Shown here one piece after another: positions 42,022 through 53,423 of a stretch of 64,000 nt of DNA (position 1 is the stretch's first letter; each line of letters opens with the position of its first letter). Under the pieces are notes generated by a model. That model saw only the letters and a program-made list of their open reading frames with translations. It ran no database searches and was not told the DNA's origin. Origin of the DNA: Actinobacillus seminis (GTDB lineage Bacteria > Pseudomonadota > Gammaproteobacteria > Enterobacterales > Pasteurellaceae). The stretch lies in NCBI RefSeq assembly GCF_002263215.1, contig NZ_NLFK01000002.1:62001-126000 (forward strand), written 5' to 3'. The translations under genes were made by a program, and so were the position numbers.

Positions 42022-43476
<1,455 letters not shown>

Positions 43477-43483
43477 CTATGAA

Positions 43484-43532
43484 AGTGCGGTCAATTTTGC
43501 CAAAATTTCGAAAAAAAACACCGCACTTTTCG
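43484..43532 (-). terminator. Inverted uptake-signal pair between gltB and gltD
   Basis: GAAAGTGCGGT and ACCGCACTTTTC are separated by about 28 nt. On the minus strand the first arm is followed by a T8 run (TGTTTTTTTTCG). It may attenuate transcription between gltB and gltD. Confidence 0.45.
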
Positions 43533-43547
43533 CTCTCGATTGATGTC

Positions 43548-46500
43548 TTATTGAATCACTTCACCCAATTCGGTAACTGTACGACGTTTATGCCCTAATA
43601 ACGCATTCACATCATTAGCTTTTGGTTTCACCAGCACAAAACGTGCCACATAGCTATCCCAATTTGCCAAAATACGTTCTCCGATTGCACTATGGGTTAA
43701 TTCAACGTGACGAGAAATTAAGCCCCGTAAATGCTCCTGATGCGTCGGTAACTCATTGATTGATAAACCCTCTACCAACTCCGGATTTAAACGTCCGGCA
43801 AATTTACCGTCCACGTCTAAAACGTAAGCAAACCCACCGGTCATACCGGCACCGAAGTTGATCCCGGTTTTGCCTAACACCGTCACAACCCCGCCGGTCA
43901 TGTATTCACAACCGTTATCGCCGATACCTTCAACCACTGCAATCGCGCCTGAGTTACGTACCGCAAAACGTTCACCTGCGCGTCCGGAGGCAAACAATTC
44001 TCCACCGGTCGCACCATATAAACAGGTATTCCCTGCAATAGCGGCATCTTCTGCTTTGAAGGCGACGCCATTATGCGGTTTGATCACAATGCGACCACCT
44101 GCCATGCCTTTACCCACATAGTCGTTAGCATCCCCGGTTAAGGTTAAATTCACCCCGCCGGCTAACCATACGCCTAAACTTTGTCCGGCGGTACCGGTTA
44201 AGTTAATATTAAATTCTTGCAACGAATTGCCGCGATTACCATAACGTGCCGCCACTAAACCGGATAAAGTTGCCCCCACCGAACGATCCACGTTTGTAAT
44301 CTCTAAATCCATGCTGCTGCACAGTCCGCTTTCAAAGGCATTTTGCGCTTGGGCGACAATATTTTTGTTTAATAAACCTTGATCAAACGTTGGGTTGGAT
44401 TGAGTGCAATAACGACTGCTTCCATCCGGCACTTTTGGCGAATAAAGCAATTTACTTAAATCCAAGCCACGTTGTCTGCCGGTTTCTCCTTCAATAATTT
44501 CCAATAATTCCGTACGCCCGATTAAGTCCGTCAATTTTTCCACGCCGAGTTGCGCAAGAATTTCGCGCACATCTTGGGCAATAAATTTGAAGTAATTCAT
44601 CGCTTTTTCCGGCAATCCGTGATAATGCTTATTGCGCAAGGTATCGTCTTGGGTGGCGATACCGGTCGCACAATTGTTTAGATGACAAATCCGCAAATAA
44701 CGACAACCTAATGCCACCATTGGCGCGGTACCGAAACCAAAACTTTCCGCCCCTAAAATTGCCGCTTTAACAATATCCAAGCCGGTTTTTAAACCGCCAT
44801 CCACTTGCAAGCGCACTTTATGACGCAAGTTATTTTCCACCAGCGCTTGTTGTGCTTCAGCAAGCCCTAATTCCCATGGTGAGCCACAATATTTCACGCT
44901 GCTCAACGGGCTGGCACCCGTACCGCCATCATAACCGGCAATAGTAATTAAATCGGCATAGGCTTTGGCAACACCGGTGGCGATAGTACCAACACCGGGT
45001 AAGGATACTAATTTTACCGAGATTAAGGCTTTCGGATTAACTTGTTTTAAGTCGAAAATCAATTGTGCTAAATCTTCGATAGAATAAATATCATGATGCG
45101 GCGGTGGCGAAATTAAGGTCGATCCCGGCACAGCATAGCGTAATTGCGCAATATACGGAGTGACTTTGTCACCCGGTAGCTGACCGCCTTCACCCGGTTT
45201 CGCTCCTTGTGCAACTTTAATTTGGATCACTTCCGCACTCATTAAATACGCCGGTGTCACACCAAAACGACCGGAGGCCACTTGTTTAATTTTTGAGACT
45301 TTTTCTGTTCCGTAACGTTTCGGATCTTCGCCACCCTCGCCGGAGTTGGAATAACCTCCTAAACGGTTCATGGCAACCGCTAAGGCCTCATGGGCTTCCG
45401 GACTTAATGCTCCTATGGACATTGCTGCACTGTCAAAACGTTTATACAGATGTTCCGCCGGTTCCACTCGTTCAATATTGATAGCTTTTCCATCTTCCAC
45501 TTTTAGGCGCAACATATCGCGAATCGTTGTAATCGGACGTTGATTAACCGCATCACGAAACGCGCGATAGCCGGCATAATCGCCACTGTTTACTGCTGCT
45601 TGTAAACGGTTCACCACTTCCGGATTATATGCATGGTATTCGCCTTGCGGTTTATATTTGAGATAACCACCCATCTCTAAATCTTGACTTGGACGCCATG
45701 CCCGTTTACGAGCGCTATTGAGTTGTTGATGTAAATCAGCAAAACTTGCCCCTTCAATTCGGTTGATAATCCCTGGGAAGCAAAGTGCGGTGATTTCTGA
45801 GCTTAAACCGACCACTTCAAATAGGCGGGCGCAGCGATAGGAGGAAATACAAGAAATCCCCATTTTGGACATAATTTTGTACAGCCCTTTGTTAATCCCA
45901 TTGCGAAAGTTGCCAATCACTACGCGTAACGGTTTATTGATGGCACCGGATTGCACCATGTGCGCCAAGGTTTCATATGCCAAATAAGGATAAATTGCTG
46001 TTGCCCCTAAGCCTAAAAGAACCGCGAAATGGTGTGGATTACGCGCTTCCGCAGTTTGCACGATAATATTGGTATCACAACGTAAATTAGCATCAACTAA
46101 GCAATTTTGTAATGCTCCGACCGCTAACGCACTCGGAATCGGTTGACGTTCTTTGTTAATATTGCGATCGGAAATGATCAACAATACTGCATTTTCCCAT
46201 ACCGCCTGCTTTGCCTGCTCACATAACTGCTCGATCGCCTGTTTTAAATCTTGCTCATTTGGATTATAAGTCGCGTCAAGTATAGTATTTTTGTAGTGTT
46301 CTTCCGGGAGGCGTAAAATTTGTTGCATATCGGAATAAACCAAAATCGGTGATTTAAAGTTCACTCGGCTGGACATCCCTTCCGCTTCAAAGAAAACGCT
46401 CATTTCGCGTCCGATACTGGTTGCCAAGGTCATTACGTGTGCTTCACGTAACGGGTCAATTGGCGGGTTGGTAACCTGCGCAAAATATTGACGGAAATAA

Positions 46501-48014
46501 TCGAATAATAAGCGCGGACGTTCGCTAAGTACCGCAAAAGGTGTATCGTCTCCCATGGAGCCAACCGGCTCCTGACCGTTTTCGCCCAAGACCCGAATGA
46601 TGCTTTCTAATTCTTCGTTATCATATAAAAATTGTTTTTGATACACTTTCAACGCGCTTTCATCCATAGTCGTTTCGCCTACTTCGTTTTCCGGCAATTG
46701 CTCAAACGGAATTAAGCGTTGAACGTGTTTATTTAACCATTCGCGATATGGATGACGTGCTTTGACTTCATTATCGATTTCGTCGGAATGTAACAATTTG
46801 CCTTTTTTAGTATCAATAACCAATAATTGTCCCGGTCCGACGCGTCCTTTTTCAACCACTTCATCCGGCGCATAATTCCAAATACCTACTTCAGAAGCAA
46901 TGGTAATGAGGCGATCTTCAGTGATCACATAACGCGCCGGGCGTAATCCGTTACGGTCAAGATTACAAGCCGCATAACGCCCATCCGTTAACACGATCCC
47001 TGCAGGACCGTCCCAAGGCTCCATATGCATAGAGTTAAAATCATAGAAGGCGCGTAAATCGTCGTCCATGTCCGGGTTTTGTTGCCATGCCGGTGGAACC
47101 AATAAACGCATAGCGCGGAATAAATCCATCCCACCGCTAACAAAAAGCTCCAACATATTATCCAATGAACTGGAATCTGAACCGGTTTCATTCACAAAAG
47201 GCGCCGCACTTTGTAAATCCGGAATTAACGGCGTACGATATTTATAGCCACGTGCCTTTGCCCAAGCGCGGTTACCGGAAATGGTATTAATTTCGCCATT
47301 ATGCGCCAAATAACGGAACGGTTGCGCTAATTTCCAGCGCGGTTGCGTATTCGTTGAGAAACGTTGATGGAATAAACAAATTGCGGTTTGCATCCGTAAA
47401 TCTGCCAAATCCAAATAAAATTTCGGCAAATCTTTCGGCATACAAAGCCCTTTGTACACAATCGTCTGATTTGAAAAACTACAAATATAAAAATCCGGAT
47501 GCTCAATGCGTTTTTCAATACGACGACGCGCGACAAATAAACGGCGTTGCAAATCCTGCACTCGCCAGCCGCTCGGTGCATTAATAAACACTTGTTTAAT
47601 CGTCGGCATATCTGCCAACGCGATCGAACCTAACACCGTCGGATTGGTCGGCACATCACGCCAAGCCGGAACGCCTAAGGTTTCATAGGTTAATTCTTCG
47701 TTGATAATTTCGATATATTCTTGCGCTAATTTTTCATCACGCGGTAAAAAAATCTGCCCTACACCAAAGATTTTTGCTAATGAAAATCCGCTTTCCGCCG
47801 CAATTGCACGAAAAAAGCCCTCCGGCATTTGTAAGGATAATCCGCAACCGTCACCGGTTTTCCCATCTGCTAAAATCGCCCCGCGATGCTGCATACGGGA
47901 AAGCCCTAAGATCCCATTACGAACCACTTTATGGCTTTGTACACCATCAAGGTTGGCAATCAAACCAAATCCACAGTTTTCTCGTTCAAAAGAACGATCA
48001 TAAAGTTTTTCCAT
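43548..48014 (-). CDS. gltB: Glutamate synthase large subunit GltB
   Basis: Makes two glutamates from glutamine and 2-oxoglutarate. 1488 residues from ATG 48014; a GTG three codons upstream abuts the AGGAA ribosome site and is less likely. A short propeptide (about 13 residues, ending RSFEREN) precedes the catalytic Cys of the glutaminase domain (CGFG). The FMN domain follows, with 3Fe-4S cysteines in CRYLRICHLNNCATG. The C-terminal beta-helix (GxxxG repeats) ends the protein. It is intact over 4.5 kb. The order gltB-gltD matches enteric bacteria. Confidence 0.96.
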   Translation of the reverse strand: MEKLYDRSFERENCGFGLIANLDGVQSHKVVRNGILGLSRMQHRGAILADGKTGDGCGLSLQMPEGFFRAIAAESGFSLAKIFGVGQIFLPRDEKLAQEYIEIINEELTYETLGVPAWRDVPTNPTVLGSIALADMPTIKQVFINAPSGWRVQDLQRRLFVARRRIEKRIEHPDFYICSFSNQTIVYKGLCMPKDLPKFYLDLADLRMQTAICLFHQRFSTNTQPRWKLAQPFRYLAHNGEINTISGNRAWAKARGYKYRTPLIPDLQSAAPFVNETGSDSSSLDNMLELFVSGGMDLFRAMRLLVPPAWQQNPDMDDDLRAFYDFNSMHMEPWDGPAGIVLTDGRYAACNLDRNGLRPARYVITEDRLITIASEVGIWNYAPDEVVEKGRVGPGQLLVIDTKKGKLLHSDEIDNEVKARHPYREWLNKHVQRLIPFEQLPENEVGETTMDESALKVYQKQFLYDNEELESIIRVLGENGQEPVGSMGDDTPFAVLSERPRLLFDYFRQYFAQVTNPPIDPLREAHVMTLATSIGREMSVFFEAEGMSSRVNFKSPILVYSDMQQILRLPEEHYKNTILDATYNPNEQDLKQAIEQLCEQAKQAVWENAVLLIISDRNINKERQPIPSALAVGALQNCLVDANLRCDTNIIVQTAEARNPHHFAVLLGLGATAIYPYLAYETLAHMVQSGAINKPLRVVIGNFRNGINKGLYKIMSKMGISCISSYRCARLFEVVGLSSEITALCFPGIINRIEGASFADLHQQLNSARKRAWRPSQDLEMGGYLKYKPQGEYHAYNPEVVNRLQAAVNSGDYAGYRAFRDAVNQRPITTIRDMLRLKVEDGKAINIERVEPAEHLYKRFDSAAMSIGALSPEAHEALAVAMNRLGGYSNSGEGGEDPKRYGTEKVSKIKQVASGRFGVTPAYLMSAEVIQIKVAQGAKPGEGGQLPGDKVTPYIAQLRYAVPGSTLISPPPHHDIYSIEDLAQLIFDLKQVNPKALISVKLVSLPGVGTIATGVAKAYADLITIAGYDGGTGASPLSSVKYCGSPWELGLAEAQQALVENNLRHKVRLQVDGGLKTGLDIVKAAILGAESFGFGTAPMVALGCRYLRICHLNNCATGIATQDDTLRNKHYHGLPEKAMNYFKFIAQDVREILAQLGVEKLTDLIGRTELLEIIEGETGRQRGLDLSKLLYSPKVPDGSSRYCTQSNPTFDQGLLNKNIVAQAQNAFESGLCSSMDLEITNVDRSVGATLSGLVAARYGNRGNSLQEFNINLTGTAGQSLGVWLAGGVNLTLTGDANDYVGKGMAGGRIVIKPHNGVAFKAEDAAIAGNTCLYGATGGELFASGRAGERFAVRNSGAIAVVEGIGDNGCEYMTGGVVTVLGKTGINFGAGMTGGFAYVLDVDGKFAGRLNPELVEGLSINELPTHQEHLRGLISRHVELTHSAIGERILANWDSYVARFVLVKPKANDVNALLGHKRRTVTELGEVIQ

Positions 48015-48354
48015 AGTAATCACTTCCTATAATAATTTTAATGTTGTGTTATAAATTTAAGGATTTTAAGGATATTGAGAGTTATCACATAATCATGAGT
48101 TTAAATATAAATTACATTTATGCAATATAACAGGAGAAATATTTTAAAATCAAGTCAATTAATTGAATAAAATCCAATAAGTTAACAATTAAATAAATTT
48201 TTTCAAAATAAATTCCTTGTCTGCACAAAAAAGTCTGATAACTATCTGACTGATAAGCTCTCTTTACTTTTTTGCATTACAATGCCTAATAAGAATTATG
48301 ATCATTAAAATATTTTTTACGTTTTATGTTTATTACAAAAAAGAAAGTAAATAA
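48015..48354. promoter_or_regulatory. Upstream region of gltB
   Basis: About 340 very AT-rich bases. No clear operator recognised. The strong AT bias and length would fit control by global factors such as Lrp, but I see no defined site. Confidence 0.3.
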
Positions 48355-48573
48355 TGCAACATTTTTATTAAAAAATGCTTAATTATATGGGTTGGAAGTA
48401 CAATAGCTACGCTACTTTGTGCCAAAGATTCTTCTCAACCTGCCTCAACAATAAGACCAGTCATTGAACACAAAACGAGAACAATCACAGAACTGTTTAA
48501 TGCGGCGGATTTGCTCGCCGTTTGGCATTATTTAGAACTTAAGTCTTTGCGCAGCGACATTGACAAGGTTTAG
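48355..48573 (+). other. Possible lipoprotein-like coding remnant
   Basis: A 72-codon open frame with no usual start codon reads KKCLIIWVGSTIATLLCAKD, then SSQPASTIRPVIEHKTRTIT, ELFNAADLLAVWHYLELKSL and a short tail to TAG. The charged start, hydrophobic core and Cys before KDSSQPAS look like a degenerate lipoprotein signal. No family recognised. It may be a dead gene or chance. Confidence 0.3.
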
Positions 48574-48605
48574 AATGTGATTTTCCCACATTTTACCCTT
48601 GGTCT

Positions 48606-48760
48606 ATGAAAAAAGAAACTGAGGCAGACATTGTGCTTTTAATATGTACGTTCACTTAGTCTTTGTAACAAAATACCGCTGTGATGTTTTTACGAAAGCG
48701 ATTTTAGACGAGTTCAAATTGATTTTTATATCTCCGCTCTGAAGGACGGGGATGGTACGG
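48606..48760 (+). mobile_element. IS200/IS605-family relic with TnpA fragment
   Basis: A frame at about 48629-48742 reads GRHCAFNMYVHLVFVTKYRC, then DVFTKAILDEFKL, the diagnostic N-terminal block of TnpA Y1 transposases (normally HLVFVTKYRR-VFT). The upstream start (ATGAAAAAAGAAACTGAG) is out of frame by one, so there is a frameshift. After DEFKL the sequence jumps to CTCCGCTCTGAAGGACGGGG, a typical right-end hairpin. The HUH motif region and catalytic tyrosine are mostly lost, so the element cannot move itself. Confidence 0.75.
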
Positions 48761-48845
48761 AGTTGATAAAATTCCTACAAAAGATAATCTTGACAGCATG
48801 ATAAAGTACTGCAAAAACAAGGTCGTTTTCAAGCTAATTTTAAAA

Positions 48846-48878
48846 CCATAAAAAGAGTTGTTAAAACTCTTTTTATGG
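48846..48878. terminator. Strong bidirectional terminator downstream of sodA
   Basis: CCATAAAAAGAGTT (48846-48859) pairs perfectly with AACTCTTTTTATGG (48865-48878) around 5 nt. Confidence 0.85.
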
Positions 48879-48934
48879 ATAGAAGATCCGTTAGAAATTA
48901 ACATAATTGCTAATTTATGTTAGTCTCAAACATA

Positions 48935-49579
48935 TTATTTAGCACAATTACCGTTGGTAGATTTTTTCTCAAAGCGTTCAGCCACATAATCCCAGTTGAC
49001 CACATTCCAAAATGCTTTGATATAATCCGGGCGACGGTTCTGATATTTTAAATAGTAAGAATGTTCCCAAACATCTAAACATAAAAGAGGGAATCCTTCG
49101 CAACCGGCAATGTCTTTCCCCATTAACGGACTATCTTGATTTGCGGTTGATACTATGGCTAATTTACCTTCAGCGGTCAATACTAACCACGCCCAACCTG
49201 ATCCAAAGCGGGTCGCTGCTGCTTTTTCAAATTCGGCTTGAAATGCTTCAACAGAACCGAAATCACGGACAATAGCATCTTTTAATGCACCTTGTAATGT
49301 GGTATCGGTTTTTAAACATTTCCAGAACAAACTGTGGTTTACGTGTCCACCAACATTATTGCGTACTGCTGTACGCTTATCTGCCGGAACTTCTGCCAAT
49401 TTAGTCAGTAATTCACCCGGACATAAGTTAGCAAACTGTGGCAAGGTTTCAACTACCGCACTTGCATTATTTGCGTAAGTTTGGTGATGTTTACTGTGGT
49501 GAATTTCCATCGTTTGAGCATCAAAATAAGGCTCTAATGCATCATAGGTATAACTGAGTTGTGGTAAAGTATAAGCCAT
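48935..49579 (-). CDS. sodA: Superoxide dismutase SodA (Mn type)
   Basis: Removes superoxide in the cytoplasm. 214 residues, the length of E. coli SodA-type enzymes. Metal ligands are seen in HHSKHHQTY (N-terminal helix, H27), [10 protein letters not shown], and [11 protein letters not shown] with Asp and His. Residues around GSGWAW and the later NQDSPLM favour the Mn or cambialistic class over Fe. Monocistronic, with a strong terminator and an uptake signal inside the gene. Confidence 0.93.
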   Translation of the reverse strand: MAYTLPQLSYTYDALEPYFDAQTMEIHHSKHHQTYANNASAVVETLPQFANLCPGELLTKLAEVPADKRTAVRNNVGGHVNHSLFWKCLKTDTTLQGALKDAIVRDFGSVEAFQAEFEKAAATRFGSGWAWLVLTAEGKLAIVSTANQDSPLMGKDIAGCEGFPLLCLDVWEHSYYLKYQNRRPDYIKAFWNVVNWDYVAERFEKKSTNGNCAK

Positions 49580-49810
49580 GATTAGTTTCCTTCATTTATT
49601 TTTATGAGTAAAAAGCACAGTCATTTTAGCAAAAAATTTGATTAAGATCATTAAATCTTTCTTTTTTGGTTGGGAAATATACTATTTTCCCCTTTAATTT
49701 ATTGCGCTTAAGAAAATTATGTGTTGCTTACTATGTACTTAACCGTAAATTTGAATACGATAATAAAAAACGCATTTTTTATTCTTCAATCTCAACTTAA
49801 CTTGCAACAA

Positions 49811-49839
49811 AAAGCCCAACGACGTTCTCGTTGAGCTTT
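49811..49839 (-). terminator. Terminator after maeB
   Basis: AAAGCCCAACGA and TCGTTGAGCTTT pair (one mismatch) around CGTTC; a T-run follows on the minus strand. Confidence 0.75.
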
Positions 49840-49866
49840 CATAGTGATTATATCAAATAGAACCAA

Positions 49867-52134
49867 TTAACTTTGTTGTGCTTTTACTGCGGCTACGGCA
49901 ACCAAATTGATGATCCGACGGACAGAAGACGCCGAAGTCATAATATACGCAGTTTTGTTCATCCCCATTAAAATCGGTCCAATAGTGATTGGTGTTGTCG
50001 TTCCTTGTAATAAATTCAAACTAATTCGAGCAACTTCCATATTTGGCATAATCAAAATATTGGCTGAGCCTTTAAGCGGGCTATCTGGCATTACTTCGTC
50101 ACGCAAACTTTGCGACAGCGCTACGTCACAATGCATTTCGCCATCAATGATCAACTCCGGTGATTGTTCTTTTACCAATTGCAAAACGTTGCGCATTTTG
50201 ACCGCACTTGGATCATCCAAAGTACCATAATTAGAATGGGAAACTAACGCCACTTTTGGCTCGATACCGAAACGTTTCACCACTTTTGCAGACATCAAAG
50301 TAATTTGCGCCAATTCTTCCGCGCTCGGATTTTGATTAACAAAAGTATCGGCAATAAACAAATTACCGGTCGGCAACACCAATCCGTTAATGGTAGCGGC
50401 AATCCCTCCATCTTTCACACCAATCACTTGTTTCACATTATGTAAATGGGAATTATAAGGTCCAACCAAACCGCATAACATTGCGTCTACTTTATCCAAA
50501 TCCAATAACACCGAACCAAGTGCGGTTGGATTATGCATCATTTTTCGCTTCGCACCTGCGGGAGTCATCCCTTGGCGTTTCAATTTGTCATAATACGCTT
50601 TCCAGCATTCTTCAAAATATGGATTATTTTCAATATCAACAATATCGAAATCTTGCCCCTGTTCAATATGCAAGCCCAATTTTTTAATCAAACGCTTGAT
50701 TTCTTCTGTCCGTCCAAGTAATACCGGATGCGCAATCCCTAAGGTTGCAATTTCCTGCACGGCATGAAGCACTTTACTTTCTTCTCCGTCCGTCAATAAT
50801 ACTCGTTTTTTATCCTGTTTGGCTTGTGAAAATACCGGTTTCATAAACAAATTAGTTTTATACACAAACTGAGTCAATTTTTCGATATAAGCCTCAAAAT
50901 CTTCAATTGGACGAGTTGCCACGCCGCTATCCATTGCAGCTTTTGCTACCGCCGGCGCAATTTTCACGATCAAACGCGGATCAAACGGTTTTGGAATAAT
51001 ATAATCCGGACCGAAACTCACCTCCCCGTCGCCATAAGCAGATGTCACCACATCACTTTGCTCGGCAAGCGCCAAATCTGCGATAGCATAAACCGCCGCC
51101 AATTTCATTTCTTCATTAATGGTGGTTGCACTTACATCCAACGCGCCGCGGAAAATAAAAGGGAAACAAAGCACATTGTTTACTTGGTTCGGATAGTCGG
51201 AACGACCGGTACACACAATCGCATCCGGACGAACCGCTTTTGCCAATGGCGGAAGAATTTCCGGCTCAGGGTTTGCCAAGGCTAAAATTAACGGGCTTGG
51301 TCCCATGGTTTTTACCATCTCTTGCGTCAAGGCGCCCGCTGCAGAACAACCCAAGAAGATATCCGCATCCGGAATAGCATCAGCTAAAGTACGTTGACCG
51401 TTATCCGAGATCGCATATAATTTTTTGGTTTCATCCATACGATCATCACGCCCTTGATAAATCACGCCTTTGGAGTCACACACCGTGATATTTTCCCGTT
51501 TCATACCCAATGACACCAATAAATTCAAGCACGCAATCGACGCCGCCCCGGCACCGGACGCCACCAAACGCACCTCTTCAATTCTTTTATTTACAATGCG
51601 TAAACCGTTAATCACTGCTGCTGCAGAAATAATCGCAGTACCATGTTGATCATCATGGAAGACCGGAATTTTCATTCTTTCGCGTAATTTTTTCTCAATG
51701 TAGAAACATTCCGGCGCTTTAATATCTTCTAGGTTAATCCCACCGAATGTCGGCTCCAACGAAGCAATAATGTCCACTAATTTATCCGGATCGCGTTCAT
51801 CAATTTCAATATCAAATACGTTTACCCCGGCAAATTTTTTAAATAATACACCCTTTCCTTCCATCACGGGCTTACCTGCCAATGCACCGATATTCCCTAA
51901 CCCTAATACTGCCGACCCGTTTGAAATCACTGCAACTAAATTACCGCGGGAAGTATAACGATAGGCATTCGCCGGATCCGCTTGAATTTCCAAACACGGT
52001 TCTGCCACCCCCGGAGAATATGCCAAGGCTAAATCCCGTTGGGTTGCCAATGATTTGGTCGGGGTCACTTCAATTTTCCCCGGTTGTGGAAATTCGTGAA
52101 AATCTAATGCGGCTTGTCGTAACTGTACATCCAT
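49867..52134 (-). CDS. maeB: NADP-dependent malic enzyme MaeB with phosphotransacetylase-like domain
   Basis: Oxidative decarboxylation of malate to pyruvate with NADP+. 755 residues, close to E. coli MaeB (759). The malic enzyme part occupies residues 1 to about 410, with FHDDQHGTA near 160 and VASGAGAASIACLNLL as the nucleotide site. The C-terminal about 320 residues resemble phosphate acetyltransferase and act as an allosteric domain (acetyl-CoA control) in this family. Monocistronic. With dcuB it links C4-dicarboxylate uptake to pyruvate. Confidence 0.94.
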   Translation of the reverse strand: MDVQLRQAALDFHEFPQPGKIEVTPTKSLATQRDLALAYSPGVAEPCLEIQADPANAYRYTSRGNLVAVISNGSAVLGLGNIGALAGKPVMEGKGVLFKKFAGVNVFDIEIDERDPDKLVDIIASLEPTFGGINLEDIKAPECFYIEKKLRERMKIPVFHDDQHGTAIISAAAVINGLRIVNKRIEEVRLVASGAGAASIACLNLLVSLGMKRENITVCDSKGVIYQGRDDRMDETKKLYAISDNGQRTLADAIPDADIFLGCSAAGALTQEMVKTMGPSPLILALANPEPEILPPLAKAVRPDAIVCTGRSDYPNQVNNVLCFPFIFRGALDVSATTINEEMKLAAVYAIADLALAEQSDVVTSAYGDGEVSFGPDYIIPKPFDPRLIVKIAPAVAKAAMDSGVATRPIEDFEAYIEKLTQFVYKTNLFMKPVFSQAKQDKKRVLLTDGEESKVLHAVQEIATLGIAHPVLLGRTEEIKRLIKKLGLHIEQGQDFDIVDIENNPYFEECWKAYYDKLKRQGMTPAGAKRKMMHNPTALGSVLLDLDKVDAMLCGLVGPYNSHLHNVKQVIGVKDGGIAATINGLVLPTGNLFIADTFVNQNPSAEELAQITLMSAKVVKRFGIEPKVALVSHSNYGTLDDPSAVKMRNVLQLVKEQSPELIIDGEMHCDVALSQSLRDEVMPDSPLKGSANILIMPNMEVARISLNLLQGTTTPITIGPILMGMNKTAYIMTSASSVRRIINLVAVAAVKAQQS

Positions 52135-52398
52135 AAATTTAATATCTCCTTATTTGGTAAATTAACGAGTAAAAATATCATTGTTGTTAAATGTTAAAAT
52201 CCTTGCAACGTTTTATTATAAATCAAATAACAAATAATTCTGTGACATTGAACACATTTATTGACATTTTTCTATAAATTTTGACCGCACTTTAGTATGC
52301 AATAGATTTCGTTTTTTTAGACGGTTTATAGTAAAATGCTCAATAGCCCGCTCGTTTACATAACATCAAGCAATTTTCTTTTTTAGCAAGGTAACCCC

Positions 52399-53109
52399 AT
52401 GAGATTAGACAAATTTTTATCCGAACATACACAATTAACCCGCTCCCAAGCAACCAAAGCCTTACGCCAAAGTGCGGTCACAATTAATGGAAAAATTGAA
52501 AAAAGCGGCGCCACCAAAGTTAGCTCGGAAGATGAAATTTATTTTGCCGGCGAAAAATTAACTTGGCTTGAGCGCGGACAATATTTTATGTTGTATAAAC
52601 CGGAGGGCTATGTCTGTAGTCATGATGATGGAGATTACCCAACCATCTATCAATTTTTCGATTATCCTATCGCTGCCAAACTACATTGCGCCGGCAGATT
52701 GGATGTAGATACGACCGGATTGGTTTTACTTACCGACGACGGACAATGGTCACACCGCGTAACTTCGCCAAAACACCGCTGCGACAAAACCTATCTCGTC
52801 ACCCTTGCCGATCCGGTAGAAGACTTCTATCAAGCGGAAATCGAAAAAGGCATTTTATTGCGCGGCGAAAAGACGCCAACTAAACCGGCAACGCTTGAAA
52901 TCTTAGACGACTACAATGTGAATTTAACCATCAGCGAAGGACGTTATCATCAAGTCAAACGAATGTTTGCCGCGCTGGGCAACAAAGTGGTCGATTTGCA
53001 CCGTTGGAAAATTGGTGCCATCATGCTGGATGACAATTTATCGGATGGCGAGTTTCGCCCATTAAGTGAAGCGGAAATTGCTGTTTTTAATCAAGGATCA
53101 AGATCGTGA
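52399..53109 (+). CDS. rsuA: 16S rRNA pseudouridine(516) synthase RsuA
   Basis: Isomerises uridine 516 of 16S rRNA. 236 residues, near E. coli length (231). An N-terminal S4 RNA-binding domain (MRLDKFLSEHTQLTRSQATK) and the catalytic aspartate D102 in GRLDVDTTGLVLLT are present, as is the late GRYHQVKRMFAALGN block. An uptake signal lies within the S4 domain. It is the last gene before the transferrin locus on this strand. Confidence 0.95.
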   Translation: MRLDKFLSEHTQLTRSQATKALRQSAVTINGKIEKSGATKVSSEDEIYFAGEKLTWLERGQYFMLYKPEGYVCSHDDGDYPTIYQFFDYPIAAKLHCAGRLDVDTTGLVLLTDDGQWSHRVTSPKHRCDKTYLVTLADPVEDFYQAEIEKGILLRGEKTPTKPATLEILDDYNVNLTISEGRYHQVKRMFAALGNKVVDLHRWKIGAIMLDDNLSDGEFRPLSEAEIAVFNQGSRS

Positions 53110-53423
53110 ATCAAACAATTGAAGCCGGCTTTATCTAACCGTGCCGTAAATCAGTGCCACAGATGTACCGGCTCGCTACGATCTTTGGTGATTTGGGTCA
53201 TATTTAATCCGTGAACCGATAGAAAGCCGTATTGATATCCAAACAATAGCAGAAAACACCTTGATAAAATACCTAATATCTATAATAATGATTACCATTT
53301 TGATTTAGGCTGTAGCAGGCTCAGTGTCTATGCTTATTCTGGGATGTCGCTTGCATAGCCGCTACCGGTTACGTACTTGTACCCCAAATTCGGCTATCCA
53401 TGCTATAAAAAAGGATTGAAATA
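53110..53423. promoter_or_regulatory. Leader of the slam-tbpBA locus with a Fur-like box
   Basis: A 314-bp gap. TATAATAATGATTACCATTTT at 53281-53301 resembles a Fur box (core TAATGATTACCATT against the consensus), about 125 bp before the slam ATG. The remaining sequence shows no gene. This gap is also where uptake-signal 9-mers stop. Confidence 0.45.
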
